Positions 37,252 to 47,810 of a DNA stretch of 64,000 nucleotides are shown piece after piece; the first letter of the stretch is position 1; each line of letters opens with the position of its first letter. Position numbers and translations under genes: made by a program. This DNA is from Alectoria sarmentosa (Eukaryota; Ascomycota; Lecanoromycetes; Lecanorales; Parmeliaceae), in assembly GCA_009733775.1 (NCBI GenBank), contig WOGZ01000170.1, positions 1-64,000 of the forward strand. The letters are read 5' to 3'. The notes under the pieces are model-generated. The model did no database searches and was not told the origin of the DNA. It saw only the letters and a program-made list of their open reading frames with translations.

Positions 37252-37673
37252 CGCGGGGAAAATTAATGCCTCGAGGGAAGACATAACTCATACGAAACCT
37301 GAGGATTCAAGGAATGGAAATAGATTTAAAACATTGCTCGTCAAGATTTGACCACAACGATCCTCGGATAAGTTGGCCGATATGCAAAAGAAAGCAAAGT
37401 ACAATGACAGTATACTGACCAGGTGTACGAATCAAGGCCAACACCAAGAGTCTTGAGTCGAGGCTGTCAACCAACTCCGGCGTGATCAGTCTCGACAAAC
37501 TCCGCCGCTAACCTAATCCCCGCAAACGCCAAGACTGAATCCAGGAACCGCGTTCGTTGCCCCTCCGACTCCGCCTGACAAAACCCAAACCCCACACTCA
37601 AAGCATTTCCTCAATAAACAAGCACCCCCGCCCAACACAAACCGCAAAAACTTGTAAAATACCAACTATCAAC
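37252..37673. other. Intergenic, promoter of the RPEL gene
   Basis: A 422-bp gap. The right end is C/A-rich (CCCCCGCCCAACACAAACCGCAAAAACTT is the type of leader seen) before the ATG at 37674. Nothing else is seen. Confidence 0.5.
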
Positions 37674-38296
37674 ATGGCCGACGAAAACACCGCCCCCTCC
37701 GTCGACGAGACGCCCCTCTCCCCCATCGAGCGGCAGGAATCTCTAGAAAAACACCTACAGATGCGTCCCGACGCCCAAGATCTCAAGAACAGAAACATCC
37801 TACGCGATACGAATGCCGCGCCGTAACGCAACCCCCCCCCTCTCCCCCCTGTTTTTTGAAAACCGGGCATCTCAGAATCCGAGCTAGCTCGCTGATGGGG
37901 TGGGGAAAGCAGGGCGATACAATCCACCCAGCTGGAACTGGAGCGCCAACAAGCCACCGACAGCTTGAGGAAAGGGTTGGAGAAGCGTCCGGAGAGGGAG
38001 GAGCTGATTGAGCGTAAGATAGATAGATTCCAAAGAACTTTTCCCCCCCCGGGGTGGTCCAGCCTCTCTACATATTGCAAGGGAACCCCCAAAATGGACT
38101 GACACGACGAGTCTTCTTAGGGAACATCCTTCCCGACTCCAACGCGGCCCCGGCCATACAGGGCCAGCGGAAAGAGTTGGAGAAACACATGCGAGCTGAT
38201 AATCTGGAGCAGAAGCTGCAGCAGCGGCCTAAACCGGCGGAGCTGATGAAGGAGGGGATATTGGATGAAGATCCTACCTCGCCTGTAAAGGAGTGA
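37674..38296 (+). CDS. RPEL-repeat protein
   Basis: Three exons (37674-37822, 37913-38013, 38121-38296) give 141 aa. Three RPEL-like repeats are visible: LEKHLQMRPDAQDLKNRNIL (exon 1), LRKGLEKRPEREELIERNIL (spanning exons 2 and 3) and LEQKLQQRPKPAELMKEGIL (exon 3). The segments DTNAAP and DSNAAP follow the first two, so whole units with their linkers are duplicated. In animals RPEL motifs bind monomeric actin (MRTF, Phactr); fungi have short RPEL proteins of unknown role. The second intron interrupts the second repeat between the Arg and Asn of ERNIL. It lacks a signal peptide or membrane span. Actin binding is inference. Confidence 0.85.
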
Positions 38297-38504
38297 AGGG
38301 GGCTGTCGAAGTGCGGAATATAGGAAGAATGGCATAGCATTAGCAGGGGGGGAAGGGAAATGGAAGGGACAGAAGCAGTCTGAGATGTCAATTCAGCATC
38401 TTGCCATACTTGTATAGGAGATGCATGAAAGGAGCTCTGCATGATCGATTGCTCAATCCGGTCAACTTCTCGCTAGCCTTTGGCAAGGATCGTTGTGTCA
38501 TGAT

Positions 38505-39420
38505 TCAATAACTCTCCACCTCTCCCCTTCTCTCCTCCCCCACATCCATAACCCAACCCTTCGGCCTTTCCCTCCCCCTCACAATCATCCCGTACACCGC
38601 ACCCTCCACCTTCTCCACACAAGTCCTCATGACACCCATCTTCCCAACCGCCCGCCTGCCCGCCCCATCCAAGCCTTCAAAGCTAGCCCTCAGCTGTCTC
38701 AAATCAGTCAAAATATCTCTGCCCTCCCCCCCGCCTTCCTTTGCAGCTCCTCTCGGCAGCGCCCCATTCGTAGCCATGCTCGTAATGGCAAAGCGCATCA
38801 ACTCCCCCACCAGATCAAACAGGCCCAGGACATAGTCATCTTCCGTCAACATTATCCCTCCCGGTATCCTAGCCTGTGCTTCTTCCCAGGACATCAACCG
38901 CTGAGTCTCCAAGTAGTGCTGGAAGGAGACAGCTTCCATGTATTCCTGAATCCCCGATGAGATCTGAGACTGGTAGCGCCACGCATTCAGATCTTGGAGG
39001 TCGGGAGCCACAGAGGTGAAGAGCTCGGTGATTCTGGATTGGTAGGAGGAGATTTCTTTGGACACGGCGGGTGGGAGCGGGGTTTGGAGTTGGCGGACTC
39101 TAGACGTATCATACTCAGCGATTGCAAATTGATCGGTTAAGGGGGCAGAAGGGGGGGCGGGGATGGGACATACCGCTGGAGCGAGAAGATCCTAGCGAGC
39201 TATGAGCACTGACTCTCGCTCCTCCGTTCCCCAATGGCATAGCTCACATCTTCTTGCTCAAAGCCGTGATATCTCTCGATGCTTTGATTATTCTCTCACG
39301 GCGGTCATGATGTTCGTCGAGCTCGCTGCGAAAGGTTGCGAACATGGCCATGAAGGGCGAGACTGGGGGTGGAAGCTCGGTCATCTCGTCGTCGCTGCGC
39401 GGGTGCTTGATGCCTGCCAT
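38505..39420 (-). CDS. TSN: Translin
   Basis: Three exons (39420-39248, 39191-39174, 39099-38505) join to 261 aa; the middle exon is only 18 bases. The translin pattern is clear: SRDITALSKKMIFSLQRVR at the end of the first helical segment, NAWRYQSQISSGIQEYMEAVSFQHYLET, then EDDYVLGLFDLVGELMRFAI, DLRQLRASFEGL and KVEGAVYGMIVRG. Translin forms ring-shaped single-strand RNA/DNA-binding oligomers and, with TRAX, an RNase complex (C3PO). Catalysis resides in TRAX, which is not in this window. The protein is somewhat longer than the animal form (228 aa) because of its N-terminus. Both introns have canonical borders. Confidence 0.9.
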
Positions 39421-39887
39421 TGCTGGCTAGGATACAGGAAGATTGATGGCGAGCGGAGGAGTTCAATCAACGGCAGGCCGGAGTTTTACCGTAATCCTTG
39501 TGTGTTGCAGCCTTCCCGTGGGTAATCCTCGGATTGATTCCCAAAAGGGTATAATTGAGGTGGCTGTAGCGATACACGTCTGAGGACTGAGGCAAAGAAC
39601 GGCCTCACAGGTACCCCGTACATACATATAAGGGCAGCAGTTGCGTCCCTCGCGGTCCCAAATACATCTTAGGAAAGCAGTTCACCAGACAAGGGAGTTT
39701 GGATGGCAATGCAAGTTATGCTAACATCTAAAAATACATGGAAGGCGGTTCATATTTTGTAGTACGCCTGTAGCTCCGAGGCTTGGGCAAGGCTTTCGCC
39801 GATGTCCAAATAAGCCCGCACAGTCAAAGGTGCTTCATGCTCGATCACCATGACGCCGGTCAATCTCCCGACGCTGATTATGCTGCT
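39421..39887. other. Intergenic between translin and NMT genes
   Basis: A 467-bp gap between the NMT stop and the translin start, both on the minus strand. Nothing is recognised besides the translin promoter. Confidence 0.6.
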
Positions 39888-41662
39888 TCACAGCTAATGC
39901 CATGAATAGATTAGCATACTTTTGTTCATCCGAGAGACTGAAGACTTACCATCACAACTCCAATTCCTCCTCTCCTAGAAGCATCGACGTTATTCTTGGC
40001 ATCGACACCCCCTGCAATGGGCGCCGTTCGGTAGTTGTAGAGATAGTAGTGCAACTGGCCGTCTCCTGCTCCAAACTTGAGCGATTCTAGGAACAGTGGG
40101 TTGTCCAAAAGAGTAAGGGCGTTGAAGACATCAAAATTGAGCTATGGAACATGTAAGCTTGGCCGCGTGCAAAGTGTCCAATTACAGCGTACCTTCTTGG
40201 CAAGTATCAGGGCATCAGTCATCAACATTGTCATCCTCTCCTTCAACCCCTTTTCTTCCTTCGCAAACGCTGTTTCCGTAGCATAGTAGAACAAATATGC
40301 TGCCCTGACATTATCATGCTTTTGGTTACCGATGACGGAAGACTCAAGGCAGTAAAAGGAGAAGAAATCGGTGATCTTGTTCGTGTTGGGATCTTCGACG
40401 ACATAGCTCCATATGACTTGTTCAGCAGCGCTATCATCGTGAAGCAGCCAATGCTCGACTTCTTCACGGTCGAAGACAGGTGCCATAGTGAAGCGTTTCA
40501 AGTATCTCTCAAGCAGGTCTCGCACAGCATCGGCATCTTTTTTTTGCATTGGCCGTAGTCCTGATGTCAATGTTGAGCTGGGTAGATGAAACCGCGTGAT
40601 CTGTCGAGCCTTGGTTGAGTTCGAGGGAAGGGGAGAGAAGCCAACTTCATAAAGTTTGAGCCAATCTAGGCTTCGATGGAAGTAACGACATGAGCTGACA
40701 GGCTTGGGAAGAACAATTCCGCCAGTGTAGAGACCTTGGAAGATACCTAGTACATAACTTCTTCGAGTAATCTCTTGAATCAGGACAGGGGCGAGGCGTT
40801 TCGAACGGAGCTTTTTGTGTATACACAGAAAGTTCACTTCGGTGCTTGTAAAGGCGTTCGATCGAACACGGAGAGATACCGGCACCCCAGATATGAAAGC
40901 GACGAGTCTTCGAGACTTGGTTGCGCGGACACCGACATGCCATTCTTTTCGCCAGCCAGGGGACTTGAGCGCCCAGTTGAGAAAGGATGACGAGTAGTTG
41001 AACCGGAACATGGCCTCATCATCCTCCACATAGTGCCCAGTCAGCAGGTCGTAGACCTCTTCCAGCTCTTTCTCATCCAGGAGATTCATGGTAACCCACT
41101 CAAACCCCTCCAACATTGGCGGTGGTTCTTTGGGGACCCTTTCCGGATCGATGTCCTTGATCTGACCCTCTTCCACTTTTTGTGCCTCATCGAAGCGAGG
41201 GACGGGCTGTGTTTGCCAAAACTTGTAGGAGGCCATGTCCTTCTGATTCTTCCCACTCACGGACATTCCAGTAAGTAGATCCGCCACATCCAGCTTTTTC
41301 AAAGTCTCAGCAGCCTCTTCCTTGTCCATGCCGGCCACTTCACCCTTCAACGACGGGTTCATCTCCAGCAGCTGTTCCGCCATTCCGCTTGTAAGCTTAC
41401 TCGCAGGATTAGTGGAGCTACTAGGCGCCTCCTTATCTTCATCCTCGTTCTTGCTTACGCCTAACGCCTGTTTCAACTTGGCTTTCTTTGACTTCTTTCT
41501 TTTGGCTGCGGAGCTTGCAGCTACCGCGTCCGAGTCTTTGTTGTCTGGGGGCTCGACTTCTTCAGTGCTGTCTTGGTCGGCGGGGCAGTCAGCAGTTGGG
41601 TCGAAAACTTGCTTCGCAGCCTCTTCGTCGGCTTTGGGGTCGATGACCTTTGACTCCTCCAT
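39888..41662 (-). CDS. NMT1: Glycylpeptide N-tetradecanoyltransferase (N-myristoyltransferase)
   Basis: Three exons (41662-40193, 40141-39950, 39893-39888) give 555 aa. The enzyme moves myristate from myristoyl-CoA to N-terminal glycines in the cytosol and at ribosomes. An acidic, Lys-rich N-terminal region (KRKKSKKAKLKQ) typical of ribosome targeting precedes the GNAT-like core. Signature 1 is EVNFLCIHKKLRSKRLAP, signature 2 is KFGAGDG. The final exon is only six bases and encodes Leu-stop. In NMTs the C-terminal Leu carboxylate is the catalytic base, so this micro-exon supplies the active residue. Its intron is GTAAGT..TAG; without splicing the protein would end in extra residues. Length fits the fungal family. 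Confidence 0.93.
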
Positions 41663-41980
41663 CTTCGGTGGTTGCTGAGTGTGAGAGCTTGGTGAGATGT
41701 GGGGAAACCCTAGAATCTAGCCGAATCCGGAATCTACGGGGAAGGCTGCACTATCTTAGCTTTGAATGGCAATTTACAAGCAAAATTTACAATTTCTGGG
41801 ACGCATGTTGGCTCGTTCAATGGCCCTTGAGCTCTTTGTATTGCTACTTTGCAATGACTAGCGAACTACGCAGCACCGCAGAACACCCGCAGCAAACCCC
41901 CTACATTTCATAGTCCGTCTGGCCCAACACTGTCCGTCGATTCGAAAGGTTCAACCGCTGGCCCAAAGATTGCCCGCTGG

Positions 41981-42346
41981 TCAGGCGTAATGAAGGCTGC
42001 ACGCGTGGAGCGAGGGGGAAGAGCCCTCTACACAGAGTACGGAGTCAGCATTGCTATTCGAGGCAGGACATGGATTTGTAAGACAGGTCTCGGGAGTAGG
42101 AAAGTCTTCTTGCTCCTGAAACATGTCTTACGACTCAACTTCAATACCAAACAGGAAAGATCATATCAGAAATGAACTTACATAATTTGGCGGAGGTGGT
42201 GGCGGCGGAGGAGGAAAGCCAGCTTTGAATTCGTGTTCGTCTTTGAGGTTTGCTTGCTCGTCGACAGGCTCAGATTTGATGTTTGACTGGCACGTGACTT
42301 TAGCGATATAGGGCTTTGAGACAGTATAAAGCCTTACATTGTCCAT
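41981..42346 (-). CDS. Possible small proline-rich protein, unknown
   Basis: Three exons (42346-42338, 42286-42182, 42115-41981) keep one frame for 82 aa through two introns with good borders (GTAAGG..CAG, GTAAGT..CAG). The protein starts MDN, is acidic (SEPVDEQANLKDEHEF), and carries a run of nine prolines (about residues 28-36). It ends in a Cys-containing tail (ETCLTNPCPAS). No family is recognised. The first exon is only nine bases, so the model could be wrong and the sequence could instead be upstream leader or noncoding RNA. It lies between NMT and the ABHD12-like gene on the same strand. Confidence 0.38.
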
Positions 42347-42500
42347 TGTTGTGATACTGCAAGCCAAAGTAGCGGTGTTGTAATGATATGTTCGCGGTGA
42401 TCATGCACAGTCCTAGATGTTGAAAGGAAAACACTGGATGCTCAAAGTAGGATCCTGTGCCCAAAAGCTCGGCGTCACCGCGGGCAACAGCCATACAGTA

Positions 42501-43890
42501 CTACACACCCGCACTTTCCATGTAAAACGCATTGAACACTGCTTTGGCCACCACAGGATAAGTAACGATACGGTTATGACCTTCAAGATTGGTGAGCTAT
42601 CGCAGTAATATCGGTCAACTTTCGTAGACTGTGATAATTACCTCCATGCTTGACAATATCCTGCCTAATCATCTTTCTTCCACCGTCCTCTTGAATTGTA
42701 TTCCAGAGATTAGTCCACCCTGAGTCGCCAAAATCAATGCTTGTCTTGACAGCATCCATCTGCGCGAATGTTAGGCCCTCCACACTAGTGGCATTTGCAG
42801 CTGCATAAAACAGTGTATTCGAGTGAGACCATGGTATGTCATAGTCATTTTTGGCGTGGATCAAATGCACATTGACGTTTTTGCTTTTGCTGACCAGATT
42901 CGCTAGCCTTACGAACGTGAACCATGTCTCTTGGATACGTTTGGCAAAGAATTGGCTGAGGAAAGGATAAGGTCTCAAAGGCGATAGAATCGGGATTAGG
43001 CCACCAATAGTGTACGACGACATAAGCGTTGGGACGTCGGAGAAGGCTGCACACAGTATCAAGCATTTGAATTCCACGGCATATTCAAGAGTAAAGTGCT
43101 CTGCCACAGCCGTTGCGACGGCAGAACCGAGGCTTTGACCGACGATGACTATCCTCTGCGGAGGAATTTGGGCAACTTCCATTGCATATTTTACCAAAGA
43201 GATACCGTCGGTGATAAGACCGGCCTCAGTCGGACTACCTGTAGATCTTCCGTACCCGCGATAATCTACGGTCAGTACATGAATCTTGTCGGAGGCGCCG
43301 GCAGTGATTGCACGGTATGTATCGGTTCGCCATCCTTGAGCTACAGTACCTGCATTGCCATGGACTGTGTCTCATAAGCAGAATGACTCTATTCCTAAGC
43401 CCAGTCTTACTTACAATAGATTATGAGGCGGCTCTCAGAATTCTCAGCCAGAAGCTTGAAAGCCCATGATTTTTCATAGTCCTCAGCTCCGACAGGCTGT
43501 CCAATCAGAGCTCTCTCATTTTCGGCATACAAAGTAAGAGGAAGGATATGCCATCCCCAAAGCACCTCTCCATCTGGAGTTCTAATATCGAATCGCTGCA
43601 CCTGGTTCTCTATGCCTGATTAGAGTTGGGATTACGAAAGCTGGGATAGAAGATCTACTCAAGAATCCAAAATGTTCGGGCTTGTTTGGGTCATGCAACC
43701 ATGTTGTGTGTACTCTGTGTGCATAGAACGCTCTGCCCGTGTATCAGTTCCGAACGGGGTGAAGTGGTGTATTCCAAGCTTACTGTCGTTGGATCCAGCC
43801 GTTGAGTAGGAGGGAGATGAATGCAAAGTACAGACCACCGGCGATTGCAAGTGACCAGTATGCCTTTCTGAAGATAGGCGCAATGGCCAT
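42501..43890 (-). CDS. ABHD12-like alpha/beta hydrolase (serine hydrolase)
   Basis: Five exons (43890-43784, 43732-43659, 43609-43415, 43364-42642, 42580-42501) join to 392 aa. Residues about 11-30 form an N-terminal membrane anchor. HGNAG (127-131) is the oxyanion motif and GQSLG the nucleophile elbow with Ser about 203. The Asp lies in HAKNDYDIPW, and the catalytic His in KHGGHNR, which is restored only by splicing the last intron (GTAATT..AAG). Reading through that intron instead gives a short false tail. VDYRGYGRS and the overall order match ABHD12/Bem46-type hydrolases, which act on lysophospholipids or monoacylglycerols at membranes. The exact substrate is unknown. Confidence 0.88.
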
Positions 43891-44339
43891 AGGATGTTAG
43901 GTAGGAGGTGATAAGTGCGCTGATAGACCCAGGGTTTTTCTAAGAGAACGGAGAGCTTCAAGTCGCATGTACAGAGTACGGTAACGTTTATTTGGCTTGC
44001 CGTCGCCAAGCAATAAGAAAGGGTCTCACCTTATAGATCGAGAATTAGCCTTTTTAGGAAGGTACGCTAACGGGTGACAATTGCGCTAGTGTAAAACCTC
44101 CGACGACCGGCTGTTCGAGGACTATCCGGTATCAGAGACTTCAGGACTACAAGGGCCAGATCAGAAGTCAAGGCCAGACTCATAGAGTTCAGGGCCCAGA
44201 CCAACATCAGCATTCTTCCTCCTTCCTTCGAGATCCCACCTAGATCCATCAAGTTCCACAACCTGATCGGCATCCGCTCGCCGGACATCCTACGCGCGGC
44301 CCGCTCCAGCTCTCAAATAAAGAAATACACAAATGCACC

Positions 44340-44530
44340 GTCAATTAAGAAACGACCGCCATATCTCAGCATTTCCCCAGAAACTACGCTATGAACGTCT
44401 CCTCTCTGCTGCAAATAGTCGTCGCTCCGGCCTTGACGGCCGTCGGTGCTGCCAAGGATCTGCAGCTGCCGTCACAATTGTGGGCGCCATGAACACCATC
44501 CTTGCAGGATTGCTTATCTGTCTCAGCGGG
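44340..44530 (+). pseudogene. Fragment resembling a fungal SLATT membrane domain
   Basis: Two abutting frames give a likely two-helix membrane segment: ISQHFPRNYAMNVSSLLQIVVAPALTAVGAA, then (shifted by one base near 44455) AAVTIVGAMNTILAGLLICL. This resembles the hairpin of fungal SLATT (SMODS/SLOG-associated two-TM effector) proteins. The frame is closed by TAA just upstream, and the C-terminal part is absent. It is apparently a broken remnant. The match is by eye only. Confidence 0.45.
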
Positions 44531-45516
44531 TAGGAGCTACGGGGCCGAGTGGAGTCATGATAAAAACGGTTGCACGTCTTGAACGAATAGATCGAGAAAC
44601 AAGCACGAGGGTTCTTGCGCCCAGATTGTCCCTGGGATGTCGATAAGGAGATTGAGAGGGTTTGAACGAAGTACAAGAAGGTGAGGCAGATGGTGTAATA
44701 TGGCCAACCAGGAAATGCGTTACTAGCGCGGGGTGCCAGCACGACGTTGTTTGAAATGGCGGACACCAGTCCCAGCGATGTCCCATTGCGACAGAGTCGA
44801 AAAGAAAGAGTCTCACATGACTGCTTCTGCTGGTGCCACCACAGGGCTTTTTGGGGGAGTGGAAGTGCGGAATAAGAATCCTCTCTTTATGACGGCGGGG
44901 GAAACAAGATTAGTCAAGCTTCTTGCAGCCGACTTCATTACCTGTCAGAACGATGACAATAGATCAGCGGTAAGCAAAGTCACTTTGGACAATCCCATAT
45001 ACCTAGGATGTTGTACGCATTCAGATTCTCTCTACGGTCTTGCAAGGAGGCCTTCCCGCTATCCTCCGGTGACGTTTTCAATGTGTTCGCTTTCGCGGTT
45101 TAGACATCTTAGGTCACGGTAAGTCAGGCAATTCTATGGCACGGGCCAAACAACGATCATGGGGGCTCATAGCCCCTTTCCTTATCCCGATGCCTCAACA
45201 TTGTTATGGGATTTTGGCATCAATATCGAGCGTAGCAGCATTATTTCCGTGATTGTGCTGATATGCCATGGGGAAAAGTCGGCTCTTCCAAGCCTCGCCC
45301 GATGATGTGTGACTATTAAAGGACATAGAGAGGAGTCCAGGCGCAATCAACACATCTTGTCCTTTGTCACAAGCTCACCACCTAGACGTGAGTACAAGCC
45401 CTGCACGTTCCAATCGCTGCGTCATCCTTTTCATGCATCATGAGCGCTCAAAGCCTTCATCCCGGGTTAAACTCAAGCGGTCATGACATCTCGTCAGAGC
45501 CACACTTTATATGCTA
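44531..45516. other. Intergenic, promoter-like stretch without its gene
   Basis: No gene is recognised. From about 45310 the sequence resembles a core promoter (GACTATTAAAGG) with a pyrimidine/CA leader and a GTGAGT donor (45395). No coding exon follows in order; instead the 3' end of a minus-strand gene appears at 45517. Confidence 0.4.
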
Positions 45517-46072
45517 CTACTCATCGATCAAAGTGTAGATGACCAGATTTAGGATGCAGCTCACGGCCATCGTGAACGATAAGCCGTCTGATAGACTGCG
45601 CGCACCGGATTTAGATTTACTCTCTGGCGGAGAGCTGTTGCTCATCGTCGCGGATGCTATTGTCGTAGGTGCGCCAGTACTGGTTTCGTCGCTGGACGTC
45701 TGTACTGGATATAAGAGGGATGCATCGGTTGGCGTTCCGCTTGTTGGCTGAACCGTTGACGAAGAGGCTGCTACTTTCAACGCAATCGTCGATGTCAAGA
45801 ATGCCGTAATAGAAGACGAAAAAGACGATACGTGTATCGACCCCGGGTCGTTGAGAGGCCTGAAGCCGGCCTCATAGAACTGGTATACATGGTCGCTGCT
45901 TTATATGTTAGTCTGAGTCATTTGTTGCTGTCCTGTGCGAATGAACGGCCAAGTGGTTGAGAACAACGTACCCATTCCACCAACCTTCGTTAGCTTGGTT
46001 CTGTACGCATTGCTCTATGATACTCTGTGTTGAGTTCCAACATTCTTGTTGCTCAACGCCAACTGGGATCAT
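45517..46072 (-). CDS. Ser/Thr-rich GPI-type protein, 5' end probably missing
   Basis: Two exons (46072-45972 and 45895-45517, GTACGT..CAG intron) give about 159 aa. The start has two Cys-spaced motifs (ECWNSTQSII, CVQNQANEGWWNG) and, across the intron, DHVYQFYEAGFRPLND, which looks like a structured domain. Then comes a long Ser/Thr stretch, and the protein ends in a small-residue/hydrophobic tail (SFTMAVSCILNLVIY) typical of a GPI-anchor signal. There is no signal peptide upstream of the ATG at 46072, although such a protein should have one. It therefore seems truncated where it meets the kelch gene. Possible cell-surface protein; family not named. Confidence 0.5.
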
Positions 46073-46080
46073 TTTCCACA

Positions 46081-47810
46081 GCAACAAAGAACAGCAGTAT
46101 CGGAATACTAGAAATCAGCAAGGGGCAATGCCCTAATCTCAATTCCATACTTTTCTGGAATGATGAAAACCGACAGACCGTGTACGCATATGGTGGATGG
46201 TTCAGCTCCTTCAACAACGATGCCTTTGATGCCTCTGCCCTTCCTTCAGAGACGTTGTGGGCTTTTGTAGCAAACAACAGTTACGGCACATGGCAAGACT
46301 TCAATCAATCCTCCAACCCAGTCTTTAATAGTTTGACCCGTCCGACCTTTGGCTCTGCTACTTCCGGGGCCATTGGCGGCTTTGGTCTTGGTGGATACGA
46401 ATTCAGTCAAAGTAGCCTGAAGACTCAGAACCTCACCAGTCTTGTACCTAGTCCTGGCCTACAATTCTACAATTCTACAGCACAGTCATGGTACAACAAT
46501 TCCGGGGAAGGCTACACTCCAGAGGGAACGTCGGTGTATGCAGGGGCAATCTACTTACCAACGTGGGGTACTGCTGGTCTGGTGGCCATCTTCGGTGGTC
46601 AAACAACAAGCAACCGTACCAATTTCATAGACGGTGACAACTACCTATCTATGTCCAACATAAGTCTCTTCGATCCATCATCTCAATCTTGGTACTTCCA
46701 AGAATCTACCGGTGATGTACCAAGCCAACGAGATAGATTCTGTGTTGTTGGGGCGAGTGGAGGCGACAAGACAACTTTCGGTGAGCCAAGTCGCACAGCT
46801 GCTTTGAACACAATTACAGTCGAGACTGATACACTTTTCCAGAAATATTCCTATATTCTGGGCAGGCTGGGGCTGGTGTTTACGACGGGAGTCCGACATC
46901 AATGGCTAATAATTCTCAGCTCGATCAAGTGTATGTTTTATCACTGCCAGCGTTCGTTTGGTTCAAAGCAAACTTCACGTCTGTAGATCCGCGGATTTAC
47001 CATACATGCCACGCTGTTGGCAACCAAATGCTGAGTATAGGCGGCTTGAACCCGAGCCTTGCCGACCTTCCAGTCGCCATGAACGACACGGACCCATTTT
47101 GGGAGGGTATCAAAGTCTTTGATATGACTGCTCTGCAGTGGACGAACTACTACAACGCTAGCTCAGCATCCTACACCCCTTCTAGAATCATCCTAGACTA
47201 TTACGGAGGAGAGCTGAAGTATCCATCCTGGAGTCTCTCAGCCGTTGAAAGCCTGTTCATCGATCGACCAAGCAGCAAATCCAGTCCCTCGCCAATCCCG
47301 ATTCAGAAAGGCACGACATTTCACACGGACGATACCATTGGGGGCACCGTGGGAGGTGTTGGTGCGCTTTTAGCGTCCATCACCTGCGTCATCTTCTTTT
47401 TCGTCCGAAAAAAAGGGAAGAAGCATCGGAAAAGAGAGGAAGCAACAGGGCGTCTGCCAGTCGAGTATGAAAGAGACCAAAGACAAGTCGCAGCAGGACT
47501 ATACGAAGCAGACAATTCATTCCAAGCAGCCGAGGCAGGTCCAGGAGAGCTAAGAAGTACCGAGTTGGACACCGGCCAGCCAATTCCTCAAGAGGTAGAT
47601 GCAGTAGCGCTGAGTAACTTATTCGAACTCGAGAATCCAGGTAGGAACGTCGGTCCCGACTGCACGCCAGCCCCACTCGAGCTCGATCGTCATGCAAACG
47701 GCAATGTCTCCCGTTCAATACGTGATCCACCGGAGCTCGGGAGGTCTACCAGACACCTTGATTCTTGCTCCAGGGACGGTCCGATTGAGCTTGAAGCTCT
47801 CCTCAAGTGA
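46081..47810 (+). CDS. Kelch-repeat type I membrane protein, 5' end missing
   Basis: Exons about 46081-46780 and 46843-47810 (GTGAGC..CAG) are in frame. The ectodomain carries kelch-type strands (WNDENRQTVYAYGG, AIYLPTWGTAGLVAIFGGQ, PAFVWFKANFT, HTCHAVGNQMLSIGG) with many N-glycosylation sites. A membrane span (GGTVGGVGALLASITCVIFFFV) precedes a basic KKGKKHRKRE stretch and a cytoplasmic tail of about 135 residues. The first in-frame ATG comes late, and the usual signal peptide and first kelch blade are not found upstream. The open frame begins at about 46027 without ATG, and acceptors exist at 46080 and 46096. Probably a 5'-truncated gene or one whose first exon is displaced. Confidence 0.7.

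Noticed and set aside
45889..45957. Signal-peptide-like ORF (MVAALYVSLSHLLLSCA) as the kelch first exon
   Set aside because: It is antisense to the intron and exon edge of the minus-strand gene, and no donor/acceptor pair joins it in frame to the kelch exon.
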